Below, one piece after another: positions 6,796-15,108 of a DNA stretch of 15,855 bases (position 1 is its first letter; each line of letters starts with the position of its first letter). Location: assembly GCA_003526525.1 (NCBI GenBank), contig DPVV01000430.1, positions 1,020 through 16,874 on the forward strand. Direction: 5' to 3'. A model generated the notes under the pieces. It ran no database searches. It was not told the origin of the DNA and saw nothing but the letters and a program-made list of their open reading frames with translations. This stretch comes from Lachnoclostridium phytofermentans. GTDB lineage: Bacteria > Bacillota > Clostridia > Lachnospirales > Lachnospiraceae. A program made the position numbers and the translations under genes.

Positions 6796-7295
6796 ATGTG
6801 GAGTAATTGTGATGATAACGAAATATCAGTATATGATGAAAATGAAAAAGAAAACAATAGGTTAATATTATCTCGGCACATCGAGCAGTGTGGTATCGAG
6901 TTATTCAATGCAGTTAAAGAGAAGAAGCTAGAAGGTATCGTTGCTAAGAAGAAAGATAGTAAATACGAGGTGGTAGGTAAGAGGTCAAGGGCTTGGATTA
7001 AGTACAAAGTGTTAAATGGGATTGATGCTGTTGTATGTGGGTATATTCGTAAAAAGATGGAATCATTAGTATTATTGTGGGTCAGTATCAAGGAACTAAG
7101 TTAGTTTATAAAGCTCATGTAAGTCTTGGTGCCGGAATGAAATATATAAAAGAACATGGATATGAGCAGATAAGTGAATGCAGAAATCCTATGTTCCCAA
7201 AGTATGAATATGAAAGTATAACAGAAGATCAAATAAAAGATTTGCTAGCTTTGAAGAATGGAGTTCAGCACAATGTAAAGGAAGTAAATAATTAG
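6796..7295 (+). pseudogene. ATP-dependent DNA ligase remnant (LigD-type), truncated and frameshifted
   Basis: The first frame (6796 to about 7070) encodes the C-terminal half of an adenylation domain: IELFNAVKEKKLEGIVAKKKDS matches ligase motif IV, and RAWIKYKV matches motif V. It then reads DAVVCGYIRKK, the entry to the OB domain. The sequence then continues in another frame from about 7071 (IVGQYQGTKLVYKAHVSLGAG), the expected OB-fold strands, to a stop at 7295. A single small indel near 7060-7075 explains the switch. The nucleotidyl-lysine motif I and everything before it are missing. The end after about residue 30 of the second frame no longer resembles the ligase C-terminus. Clostridial ligases of this type act in end joining. 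This copy cannot encode a working enzyme. Confidence 0.75.
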
Positions 7296-7316
7296 TTACT
7301 AATCACGGTGAGTAGC

Positions 7317-7349
7317 TTTTTATGTGCGCCCAGCATGGGCGCATAAAAA
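7317..7349. terminator. GC-rich hairpin, bidirectional terminator candidate
   Basis: GCGCCC (7326-7331), loop AGCAT, GGGCGC (7337-7342), extended by TTTTTATG and CATAAAAA arms with a two-base bulge. U-runs flank it on either strand. It follows the ligase remnant on the plus strand. Confidence 0.6.
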
Positions 7350-7378
7350 ATGACTCCTAATCTTCTTAGAAGTCATTT
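7345..7378 (-). terminator. Terminator of the dehydratase gene
   Basis: Stem AAATGACT (7348-7355) with AGTCATTT (7371-7378), continued by CTAA/TTAG around a TCTTC loop with one mismatch. On the minus strand it is followed by TTTTTT (7350-7345). It lies about 90 bp past the dehydratase stop codon. Confidence 0.65.
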
Positions 7379-7469
7379 AGATTGATATATTCTTCAACTT
7401 TGGACAACATCGATTCTTGCAAAAACTGATTTCTCCAGTAAAAGATTCTGAAATACCTTTTGTAGAAAC

Positions 7470-9356
7470 CTACTCTGCAGTAGCTGCAACTTCACCTTTT
7501 ACTTTCGTATTATAAGAGTAGGTATCTACGATTTCTCCCACCATTTCTCTTATATATTCTGTCTCATTATTACATGCAGGGTATAACTCCTCTAATTGAA
7601 GAAGAAACTTTTCCTCATCAATCTTTAAAGGCTTCCCAATAAATATCTGTGAGTTTTCGGTTTCACCTAATCCCTCCTCTTCCATAAGAAGCTCCTCAAA
7701 TAATTTTTCACCAGGTCTCAATCCAGTAAATTTAATTTTTATATCTACACCTGGTATATACCCAGACAGGCGAATGAGATTTGTAGCTAAATCAAGAATT
7801 TTTACTGGCTCTCCCATATCCAACACAAATATCTCTCCACCCTTTGCATAAGCACCTGCCTGTAAAACTAAGGATACCGCTTCTGGTATGGTCATAAAAT
7901 AACGTATAATATCAGGATGTGTTACTGTAACCGGCCCGCCTGCTTCAATTTGCTTTTTAAAAAGTGGAATTACACTTCCATTACTTCCGAGCACATTACC
8001 AAATCGAACCGCAACAAATTCAGTTTTTGATTTTCTGTTAAATGTTTGCACAATCATCTCACAAATTCGCTTCGTTGCACCCATGATATTTGTAGGGTTA
8101 ACCGCTTTATCTGATGAAATCAATACAAATTTCTCTACGCCATACTTATCAGCAGCTTGGACCGTTTTAAATGTTCCAAAAACATTATTTTTAATAGCCT
8201 CGTTTGGGCTATCCTCCATTAACGGTACATGTTTATGTGCTGCAGCGTGGTAAACAATGTTAGGTCGATAAGTATCAAATATTTTATCAAGTCGCTTCTC
8301 ATTACGTACCGAAGCAATCAATGTTACCAGATCTAAATCAGGGTATCTTTTCTGTAACTCCTGCTGTATATCATAAGCATTATTTTCATAAATATCTACG
8401 ATAATTAACTTCTTTGGCTTATGCCCTGCTATTTGCCTACAAAGTTCACTACCTATGGAACCACCACCGCCAGTAATTAGAACTACCTTGTCTTTTACAT
8501 AACCCATAATCGAATTTAAATCTACTCTTATAGGATCTCGTCCCAGTAAATCTTCAACTTCAACACCGCGAAGTTCTGAGACACCAACTTCACCGTTAAG
8601 AAATTGATACATTCCAGGTAATATATATAATTTACAATCTGTTTCTTTACAGATTTCTAAGATCTTACTAATTTCTTTTCTTGATACTGAAGGCATCGCT
8701 ATGATAATCTCATTTATCTCATACTTCATCACATTGTCAATGATTGTATCTCGATTACCAATAACTTTAATCCCATGAATATAACGACCTAATTTATCTT
8801 CCGCATCATCTATGATGCACTTAACTATTTTATGTATATGGTCGCTATTTATTATTTCTTTGATTATCATATTGGCTGCTTCTCCAGCACCAATTACCAT
8901 CACATTTTCACAAGACTTCCCATTCTCTCTCTTCCGTAACTTCACACGAATAGCGCGATAAGTAAATCGTGAAGCCATCGTAGTTATAATTAATAGAACT
9001 GGGAATATAAAGAAGTAACTTCTTGGAATCGGAAGCTTTAAAAGTATAAAACCAATTACTTGTAAGGCAGAAACCCCAATTGATGCAGCAATAATATTCT
9101 CTAACTCAGTAATACCTGCAAAAATCCACAAGCTGTGATATAACCGAAAAAAGTAGAACATTAATATTACTGTAATGATATTAAAAGGGAAATAAGTCCA
9201 TATAGTATCAAGAAATTTCGGATCAATATTCTTATAATTAAAATCATACCGAATCAATAGCGACAAAATACTGATTAAACTAACAGCCCCCACATCGATA
9301 AAAATCAAGCACATTTTTCGTAAAAATAACTGTTTGTCTTTTATATACTTTTTCAT
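7470..9356 (-). CDS. Membrane-bound nucleotide-sugar 4,6-dehydratase (PglF/CapD/WbpM type)
   Basis: A 628-residue protein, full length for the family. Four N-terminal membrane helices (about 12-37, 52-72, 85-107, 113-128) precede a Rossmann-like domain (VMVIGAGEAA at 152-161). The catalytic extended-SDR domain follows: TGGGGSIG at 295-302, HAAAHKHVPLME at 370-381, SSDK at 414-417 and M425-x3-K429. Methionine replacing the SDR tyrosine is the known hallmark of membrane 4,6-dehydratases acting on UDP-GlcNAc or a related sugar. They make the 4-keto-6-deoxy intermediate for diaminosugars or QuiNAc/FucNAc-type sugars. The exact sugar is not visible. I chose ATG at 9356-9354, with GGAG 6 nt upstream; the in-frame TTG at 9368 overlaps that site. 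It is divergent from the ligase-like gene and begins the surface polysaccharide locus. Confidence 0.93.
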   Translation of the reverse strand: MKKYIKDKQLFLRKMCLIFIDVGAVSLISILSLLIRYDFNYKNIDPKFLDTIWTYFPFNIITVILMFYFFRLYHSLWIFAGITELENIIAASIGVSALQVIGFILLKLPIPRSYFFIFPVLLIITTMASRFTYRAIRVKLRKRENGKSCENVMVIGAGEAANMIIKEIINSDHIHKIVKCIIDDAEDKLGRYIHGIKVIGNRDTIIDNVMKYEINEIIIAMPSVSRKEISKILEICKETDCKLYILPGMYQFLNGEVGVSELRGVEVEDLLGRDPIRVDLNSIMGYVKDKVVLITGGGGSIGSELCRQIAGHKPKKLIIVDIYENNAYDIQQELQKRYPDLDLVTLIASVRNEKRLDKIFDTYRPNIVYHAAAHKHVPLMEDSPNEAIKNNVFGTFKTVQAADKYGVEKFVLISSDKAVNPTNIMGATKRICEMIVQTFNRKSKTEFVAVRFGNVLGSNGSVIPLFKKQIEAGGPVTVTHPDIIRYFMTIPEAVSLVLQAGAYAKGGEIFVLDMGEPVKILDLATNLIRLSGYIPGVDIKIKFTGLRPGEKLFEELLMEEEGLGETENSQIFIGKPLKIDEEKFLLQLEELYPACNNETEYIREMVGEIVDTYSYNTKVKGEVAATAE

Positions 9357-9391
9357 ACGCAGCTCCAATAATTATTTTATGTAACTTAATT

Positions 9392-9420
9392 AGTATAGCA
9401 CATATGAGTTATGTGTGCAA
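9392..9420 (-). promoter_or_regulatory. Promoter of the dehydratase gene
   Basis: On the minus strand, TTGCAC (9420-9415), 17 nt, TATACT (9397-9392). The spacer contains an imperfect dyad, GCACATA/TATGTGTGC, that could be an operator (weak). Confidence 0.65.
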
Positions 9421-9442
9421 ATGGTAAAACATTAATCATAAC

Positions 9443-9470
9443 TTGATTATACTTTAAAATAGTGTATAAT
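9443..9470 (+). promoter_or_regulatory. Promoter of the O-antigen-ligase-like gene
   Basis: TTGATT (9443-9448), 16 nt, consensus TATAAT (9465-9470). It gives a leader of about 65 nt. Confidence 0.65.
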
Positions 9471-9541
9471 TAACCAGTATAAGTACCTTTATATTTTTTT
9501 ATTCAAATCTATTAAATTGTAACAAAGGAGATACGATATCA

Positions 9542-11332
9542 ATGCTTACAAGTAAAAATTATAACCATACAAGTCGATCTAAAACGAACTCCATATTACT
9601 ATTATTCCCGTTATTCTTAATAGTAACTATATTACCATTATTAGTCAGCATGCACAGCTATAGTACTGGATTAAGTCAATATAATTGGTATCCTGATTAT
9701 GATTTGTCTACTGATTTTTTTCTCTATTACAAACAGTGGTTTTTTGTTTTTATTAGCAGTTTGTGTGTACTCATATTAATAATCAAATCTATCATAAATA
9801 AAGAAGAAATCAAATTCCATAAAATATTTATCCCACTGGTGATTTATGCAACTCTTGCACTTATCTCTACTATAGCTTCTCCTTATCGATCTTTTGGTTT
9901 TTCTGGTATATATGAGCAATTTGAAAATATATTCTGTCTCTTAGGTTATGTATTGATTGTATACTATGCTTTCTGTATTATTCAATCAGAGTATGAATTG
10001 AAATTAATAATTAATGCTCTAGCCATTGGTGCATTAATCCTTGGGTGTATTGGTGCTCTACAGGCATTTGGCTTTGATTTCTTTAACACTACTTTTGGAA
10101 AATCTATGATTGTAGAAAAGAATGTAGATCCTAATTCACTGAAATTTGCTTTTGAGAAATACCGTACTTACGCTACTTTATATAATCCTAATTATGTTGG
10201 TGTGTATACCTCAATGATTATTCCACTCTATACGGTCTTATTATTCTATACCAAATTGGGTTACGAATATGTATTATACATAATTGTTATTGTTTTAAAT
10301 TTAATCAGTATGTTTGGCTCACAATCAAAATCGGGAATCATTAGTATCTTATGTAGTATATTAGTGGCTATATTATTAATGAGAAAGAAAATCATTAAAA
10401 AATGGTTTATCACATTACCAGTAATGGTCTGTGCATGCCTTGCCTTTATAGTCTTGAATCATTTTCAAAATAACGCTTATATCAATGCTATAAAGAATGC
10501 ATTCAAAATATCATCTAGCGTTTCCCCTGCCTTGACTGAAATCTCTACTGAGAAGGATCATATAAAGGTTATCTACAATAATAATACCTTAATTGTTAAA
10601 CTAGACAACATGAAATTATATTTTTATGACGATTCTGATAATATTATACCAATAAAAGAAGTTGATAATTCTGACTCTACATTGGTATTTGATGATAACC
10701 GATTTATAAATATTTCACCAGTGCTAGTTGATGATGAATTTATTGATTTTGGTTTGATAATAGAAGGAAAACCATGGTATTTTAAATATGATGATACCAC
10801 TAAACAATTTCTATATTATAACCAATATGGCAGATTTTCGCCAATTAGCACAGCACCAAGTTCTGTGTTTACTGGCCATGAAAATTTTGCTTCTTATCGT
10901 GGATATATCTGGTCCAGAACAATTCCTATATTATCAGATTATATCATATTAGGGTCAGGAGCTGATACTTTTGCCTTTGTATTTCCTCAATATGATTATG
11001 TAAATTCTCGAAACTATGGGTTTGAAAATACATTAATTACGAAACCCCATAGTCTCTACTTACAGACTGCAGTACAAACCGGATTCATTTCCCTAATTGC
11101 TCTTCTTGTTTTTTATTGCTGGTATTTTATACAAAGTATAAAGCTTTACTTTAATAATTTATACAATACAAAATCCTCTGTATATGGTATGGTTATATTT
11201 ATCAGTAGTATTAGTTTTATGATTAGCGCAATCTCAAATGATTCTAGTATAACAGTCTCTCCAGTATATTGGTGCTGTATCGGAACTGGACTGGCGGCAA
11301 ATATGATGGTAAAGAAGACTAATAAATATTAA
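9542..11332 (+). CDS. O-antigen ligase/polymerase-like membrane protein (Wzy_C family) with large extracytoplasmic insert
   Basis: Polytopic protein of 596 residues, about 150 longer than usual for this family. Hydrophobic helices occur at about 18-37, 66-84, 95-112, 128-147, 156-175, 215-235, 243-258, 264-280, 287-305 and again at 512-530, 547-563 and 572-588. Family marks are TLYNPNYVG at 212-220, GSQSKSG at 259-265, YRGYIWSRTIPI at 452-463 and the extracytoplasmic KPHSLYLQ at 501-508 with H503. These enzymes join or transfer lipid-linked glycans outside the membrane. The stretch at about 335-440 between membrane helices looks beta-rich and polar and lies where the catalytic loop normally is. 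AAAGGAG precedes the ATG by 11 nt. It is the only plus-strand gene of the polysaccharide locus and has its own promoter and terminator. Ligase versus polymerase cannot be decided. Confidence 0.8.
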   Translation: MLTSKNYNHTSRSKTNSILLLFPLFLIVTILPLLVSMHSYSTGLSQYNWYPDYDLSTDFFLYYKQWFFVFISSLCVLILIIKSIINKEEIKFHKIFIPLVIYATLALISTIASPYRSFGFSGIYEQFENIFCLLGYVLIVYYAFCIIQSEYELKLIINALAIGALILGCIGALQAFGFDFFNTTFGKSMIVEKNVDPNSLKFAFEKYRTYATLYNPNYVGVYTSMIIPLYTVLLFYTKLGYEYVLYIIVIVLNLISMFGSQSKSGIISILCSILVAILLMRKKIIKKWFITLPVMVCACLAFIVLNHFQNNAYINAIKNAFKISSSVSPALTEISTEKDHIKVIYNNNTLIVKLDNMKLYFYDDSDNIIPIKEVDNSDSTLVFDDNRFINISPVLVDDEFIDFGLIIEGKPWYFKYDDTTKQFLYYNQYGRFSPISTAPSSVFTGHENFASYRGYIWSRTIPILSDYIILGSGADTFAFVFPQYDYVNSRNYGFENTLITKPHSLYLQTAVQTGFISLIALLVFYCWYFIQSIKLYFNNLYNTKSSVYGMVIFISSISFMISAISNDSSITVSPVYWCCIGTGLAANMMVKKTNKY

Positions 11333-11354
11333 TAACCACTGACTTAGCGAAGTG

Positions 11355-11399
11355 AACCCCATTTGTTAGACAAAAAATCTAACGGAAGGGGTTTATTTT
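11355..11399 (+). terminator. Long hairpin after the ligase-like gene, possibly an IS end
   Basis: AACCCC (11355-11360) pairs with GGGGTT (11388-11393), and GTTAGA (11365-11370) with TCTAAC (11378-11383). G-U and A-U pairs lie between the two stems, and the loop is CAAAAAA. TTATTTTA follows, so it can terminate the upstream gene. The layout also resembles the palindromic left end of some IS3-family elements. Confidence 0.6.
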
Positions 11400-11900
11400 A
11401 TGCCAATATGAAAAAAGTATAGCTCAGAAAACTAGAAATTGTACAACGGCGTTCAGAGGAGAGAGGAGTATACGAATATCACATAGAAGAAATATTTAAG
11501 GAACGAATTTATTGCTTCCGCGTAAAGCATCCTAAGGCTATGGTTCAGTATTTATCACGTAAAACTTCAGACGTTTATGGTTGCATGCTAATCCTGATTT
11601 TAAGAAGATATTCATACGGCCAAGAGTTTTATAAATATTAATTTAAAGCTTAGTTGAAAAATTCGGTATAGTAAAATTTCGGAATAAGCAACATCTACCT
11701 ATAAAGAATCCGCCGTATCATTCAGCATTTGATATATCCCTTAAGAGGTTTGTGGCGTTATGGAATTAACACTAATCATCACATAACCGAATGTTATGGT
11801 AAGTTTCGTTAAAAAACATGGTTTGAAAAGGATGTGCTCCGGGATACGTACAAACCTTGTTAACCATGGAATCACATGCAACTTCTGAATTCTACTTAAC
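11394..11900 (+). pseudogene. Decayed coding sequence, possible IS3-family transposase remnant
   Basis: Just after the hairpin, ATG at 11400 opens MPI-stop-KKYSSEN-stop-K. An overlapping frame open from 11423 to the TAA at 11639-11641 (72 codons) continues with RKLEIVQRRSEERG. Together these resemble the N-terminus of an IS3/IS150-group OrfA (KYS..KLEIVQ), broken by a frameshift and stops. Further fragments in shifting frames (for example LHANPDFKKIFIRPRVL near 11580-11635) look formerly coding. No intact frame, second inverted repeat or target duplication was found. The rest of the interval up to 11956 shows nothing I can support. The IS assignment is inference from a short motif and the adjacent palindrome. 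Confidence 0.35.
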
Positions 11901-11956
11901 CAGTAGTAATACAATGGATGAGTTTCTGATCAGTACAACTTCTCAAATAAATATCT

Positions 11957-13495
11957 CTATTTCTTTATGACCATTTTATTCGTAATCTTAACAAACAACT
12001 TTTCTCTTTCTTTCCTCCCAAGTATAAGTAAAGTATTAATCAGTAAGGAAACTATGGCAGTAAATGAAGCGTCTACAAATAACATGAACCAGCTATTAAT
12101 AGGCATATAATGCTTTATCACTAATGAAATTAATGTAGCAATAGCAAGAGATAATATATTCTTTCCTATTAGCGGGTAAAATGCATTAACTCTTAATTTC
12201 AGACAATACGCACCATACATTGGCAGAAAAGTTAGTCCTCTTATTATAGAAAATAGAGTGCTTGTTCCTGCAATGATAAATAACTGTGCATTTGTATCTA
12301 ATGTATATTGTAGTGAAATTAAAACAATTCCTATTGTAAGTATAGAATTGAAAAACAAATACAGAGAAGGTATTTTTACTTTATTAGTTGCAGTAAAAAC
12401 ATTCCATAGACCTTCTAACGGCAAAACAAATACTTGATCAATACAAATTATAATAGAGAGTGCCTGTAATAGTCTTGCATTTTCCGTGGGCATCCATAGA
12501 CTATAAAATTCACCTCCATATGCATACAAAATTGCCAAAGGAATACACGAAAACATCCCTAACATTTTCATGGTAAAAAACACCTGCTCCTTTAAATCTT
12601 GATACTTTCCTTTAGCATAACTTATAGTAAGTTGTGGAGCAAAAACAGACGCTATCATCGCAAAAACTCCCAACACCAAATTAGGTATAATCTTCGCTAT
12701 TGATAATCTCCCCATAGCAGTGGCTCCAATAAATAGATTTGCTATAAGCAAATTTAAACCTGTTGACATAATAGAACTCATCGAATTGAAGCTATTCCAA
12801 ATTCCAGATAATAATAATGTTTTTATATATGAGGCATCAAAATAACGTTTATTAATAACAACATTAGGTAATAGTTTTTTTGTATAATGTATGTTAATAC
12901 CTGTCATATAAATAGTACAGATTAATGTCGCTAACCCAATATACCATACAGAGGGTTTAAAAAACGAAAATGCAATGACTAGAATAACAACCTTTATTAT
13001 ATAAGATTCTATCTTCCTCAGAGAATCCAGGTCTAGTCTGTTACATGCAAAAGTAGTAGCACCAAATACGGATCCAATTATACTTATAAGCAAATTTAAA
13101 AATATAAAAGCCATTAATATCGTAACATCTGATATTATAGCCGTTGGGATATTTACAACATTTTTCAAATTTATAAGTAATAAAATAGCTGGTATAATCA
13201 GAAATGATGCTAATATAATATTTGCAATAATAGTTGATGTAAAATATTTGTTTACATCATTATACTTTCCTTGATGCAAGCTGACTGTTATAAATCTTCC
13301 TGCCATAGAATTCAAAGCAACTGTAATAACTTGTGCATATGTAACAAAATCATTCGATAAATTAACAAAACCATATGCTTCGCTTCCAATGTATTTAACA
13401 ATAAAAGGAACTAAAAAAAAACTAATACCCAAGTTTACCGTGAATGCTATAATTTGTGCAATCATATTAATCGCTAATCGTTTTTTATTGAACAT
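11957..13495 (-). CDS. Wzx-like polysaccharide flippase (MOP superfamily)
   Basis: Membrane protein of 512 residues with about 12-14 hydrophobic helices, the usual size for polysaccharide flippases (Polysacc_synt, MATE-like fold). The N-terminus, with LGISFFLVPFIVKYIGSEAYGFVNL at about 22-46, is characteristic: helix, then the YIGSEAYG turn. It is expected to move the undecaprenyl-diphosphate-linked repeat unit across the membrane. It is the last gene of the minus-strand operon behind the acyltransferase gene, separated by 82 nt. ATG start with GGAG about 7 nt upstream. The intergenic gap has a possible weak promoter. No clear terminator was found downstream before the decayed region. Confidence 0.88.
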   Translation of the reverse strand: MFNKKRLAINMIAQIIAFTVNLGISFFLVPFIVKYIGSEAYGFVNLSNDFVTYAQVITVALNSMAGRFITVSLHQGKYNDVNKYFTSTIIANIILASFLIIPAILLLINLKNVVNIPTAIISDVTILMAFIFLNLLISIIGSVFGATTFACNRLDLDSLRKIESYIIKVVILVIAFSFFKPSVWYIGLATLICTIYMTGINIHYTKKLLPNVVINKRYFDASYIKTLLLSGIWNSFNSMSSIMSTGLNLLIANLFIGATAMGRLSIAKIIPNLVLGVFAMIASVFAPQLTISYAKGKYQDLKEQVFFTMKMLGMFSCIPLAILYAYGGEFYSLWMPTENARLLQALSIIICIDQVFVLPLEGLWNVFTATNKVKIPSLYLFFNSILTIGIVLISLQYTLDTNAQLFIIAGTSTLFSIIRGLTFLPMYGAYCLKLRVNAFYPLIGKNILSLAIATLISLVIKHYMPINSWFMLFVDASFTAIVSLLINTLLILGRKEREKLFVKITNKMVIKK

Positions 13496-13532
13496 TTTTA
13501 TACTCCAAGCTTTCTATGTTTATATTTAGCAA

Positions 13533-13561
13533 ATTATACAATAAAACTTTACTATCATAAA
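13533..13561 (-). promoter_or_regulatory. Possible internal promoter for the flippase gene
   Basis: On the minus strand, TTTATG (13561-13556), 17 nt, perfect TATAAT (13538-13533). The -35 box is poor and the region is AT-rich. Confidence 0.3.
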
Positions 13562-13577
13562 CTTATAGTTTTTTTAG

Positions 13578-14252
13578 TTACTGCCTCCATGTAATGCCTT
13601 TCTTTAATATTTCATTTCTTTTTCCAATAATTATATTGGAGTCATCAAATACATGGTTGACCAAAGAGCTTCCTGCTGCAATAACAGTATCGTTATTAAT
13701 AACAGTACCTTTTAATATAAGGTTCCTGCAACCGATCCATACATTATCACCAATGACAATATCCTTATTATCATTTATTCTATTTCCATTAATATCGATG
13801 ATTTTATGAAAATCTGTGTCCATAATTAGACAATCCCAAGATATTAGACAATTGTTTCCAAATGAAATTCTTTTACAGCATACTACTCCCGTATTCGCCG
13901 TTATAGTAAAATTATCCCCTAACTCTAAATCTCCTTCATTAAAAATCCTTGAACCATGCCCTATACTAGCCGTTCTGTTAAAAACAATTTCACCGGTATT
14001 ATCCCATATACATCTTTCATATTTTTTATCAAATAGACTGATATCTGCAAAACCAATTTTCACACAGCCCGAATAAGCGTTATTTATCACTACATTACCC
14101 TTCATTCGGTAAAAAGTAACATTTCTTGATACCACACAAAAACATTTAAAAATTCCTTTTAATCCAAAATAGTGATAATTAAATCTTACAGTTTTATATA
14201 TAGAAATTCTAAATATTTTCTTTATCAAATTAATATACTTTTCGCTTAACAA
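13578..14252 (-). CDS. Left-handed beta-helix acyltransferase (hexapeptide family, WcaF/NeuD-like)
   Basis: Cytoplasmic protein of 224 residues. From about residue 50 it shows the I/V-G-x4 hexapeptide periodicity, clearest at IVIGDNVWIGCRNLILKGTVINNDTVIAAGSSLV (165-198). DTDFH at 145-149 supplies the catalytic histidine H149 typical of polysaccharide O-acetyltransferases using acetyl-CoA. It probably acetylates a sugar of the repeat unit; acceptor and acyl group are inference. I chose TTG at 14252-14250 because GGAGG lies 6 nt upstream and the only nearby ATG (14266) is out of frame. It follows the glycosyltransferase gene by 24 nt and precedes the flippase gene, all in one operon. Confidence 0.88.
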   Translation of the reverse strand: MLSEKYINLIKKIFRISIYKTVRFNYHYFGLKGIFKCFCVVSRNVTFYRMKGNVVINNAYSGCVKIGFADISLFDKKYERCIWDNTGEIVFNRTASIGHGSRIFNEGDLELGDNFTITANTGVVCCKRISFGNNCLISWDCLIMDTDFHKIIDINGNRINDNKDIVIGDNVWIGCRNLILKGTVINNDTVIAAGSSLVNHVFDDSNIIIGKRNEILKKGITWRQ

Positions 14253-14276
14253 TATTTTCCTCCATATCAGTTAGTA

Positions 14277-15044
14277 TTAACGCCTTATAAAAATCGACTT
14301 AGTGCCACTAATCAAAGTATAAATCGTAGTACCTATTTTACGTCCAAAAAGAGTATATAATATTTTTCGCACATTTTGATTTCTTTTTAAACGCTTTTGT
14401 TCTTTTTCTTTTAACCATGAGGCATGGAAATGATGAATACTATATGTATTAGGGGTAATATTAATCTTTCCAGTTTCGTACTCCATTGGGCAAAAGTATT
14501 CTTTTGGGTAAATATACATATTTTGTATAAGCTGAAAACTATCATCTTGTTTCAACCCTTTTTCGACTAACAAAGATGTAAGAATATAGGGGATAGGAAG
14601 AAGATTTAACTCTCCTCTTTCATCGATAAAATTCTTGTTATCATAGCACTCCAACATCTCACCAATAATGCTACACTCTTTTATCGCACCAAATCCTAAT
14701 CCGCAATTTACCATTTTCCCATCACTTTCAAACCCCATAAAAGCCCTGTTTGACAATAAATCATCCAAATTTTTTATTAATTCGACATCGGTATCCAAAT
14801 AGATACCCCCATAATTATAGATAATATCAAGCCGTGCATAATCCGAAACGAAACTCCACTTTCCAGCATCATATGCTTGCTTCATATATTTGTTTTTACT
14901 AACATCATAATTTTGCTCATTCCATTCAATAATTTCGTAATCTGAACAGAATTTTTTCCAAGTGGCTATACACCTTTTATCTTTCTCTGGAATACCGTTT
15001 CCTCCAAACCAGCAATAGTGTATGACTTTAGGTATGCTCCTCAT
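14277..15044 (-). CDS. GT32-type glycosyltransferase (OCH1/capsular polysaccharide synthesis family)
   Basis: Glycosyltransferase of 255 residues with the family order intact: IPKVIHYCWFGG at 4-15, then a Rossmann-like stretch, WSFVSDYARLDIIYNYGGIY at 63-82, and the metal-binding LDTD (DxD, D84-D86). HHFHASW at 204-210 is the usual C-terminal motif. The enzyme would add a sugar to the lipid-linked repeat unit at the cytoplasmic membrane face; donor and acceptor are not visible. The basic C-terminus (KEKEQKRLKRNQ) may touch the membrane. The start is ambiguous: an in-frame TTG (15047) directly precedes the ATG used here, and the GGAGAGTGA site could serve either. Operon neighbours are the EpsG-like polymerase upstream and the acyltransferase downstream. 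Confidence 0.9.
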   Translation of the reverse strand: MRSIPKVIHYCWFGGNGIPEKDKRCIATWKKFCSDYEIIEWNEQNYDVSKNKYMKQAYDAGKWSFVSDYARLDIIYNYGGIYLDTDVELIKNLDDLLSNRAFMGFESDGKMVNCGLGFGAIKECSIIGEMLECYDNKNFIDERGELNLLPIPYILTSLLVEKGLKQDDSFQLIQNMYIYPKEYFCPMEYETGKINITPNTYSIHHFHASWLKEKEQKRLKRNQNVRKILYTLFGRKIGTTIYTLISGTKSIFIRR

Positions 15045-15108
15045 CAACTAATCACTCTCCAAACTATTATTTTTCTTCTTTATTATTGGAATTACTAGAT
15101 GAATGCTG

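Noticed and set aside
6768..7091. 107-codon minus-strand open frame rich in Ser/Leu/Phe
   Set aside because: Antisense to the ligase motifs; its composition is that of a shadow frame.
13594..14076. Two plus-strand open frames of 71 and 86 codons
   Set aside because: Both are antisense to the hexapeptide acyltransferase, whose motifs are unambiguous.
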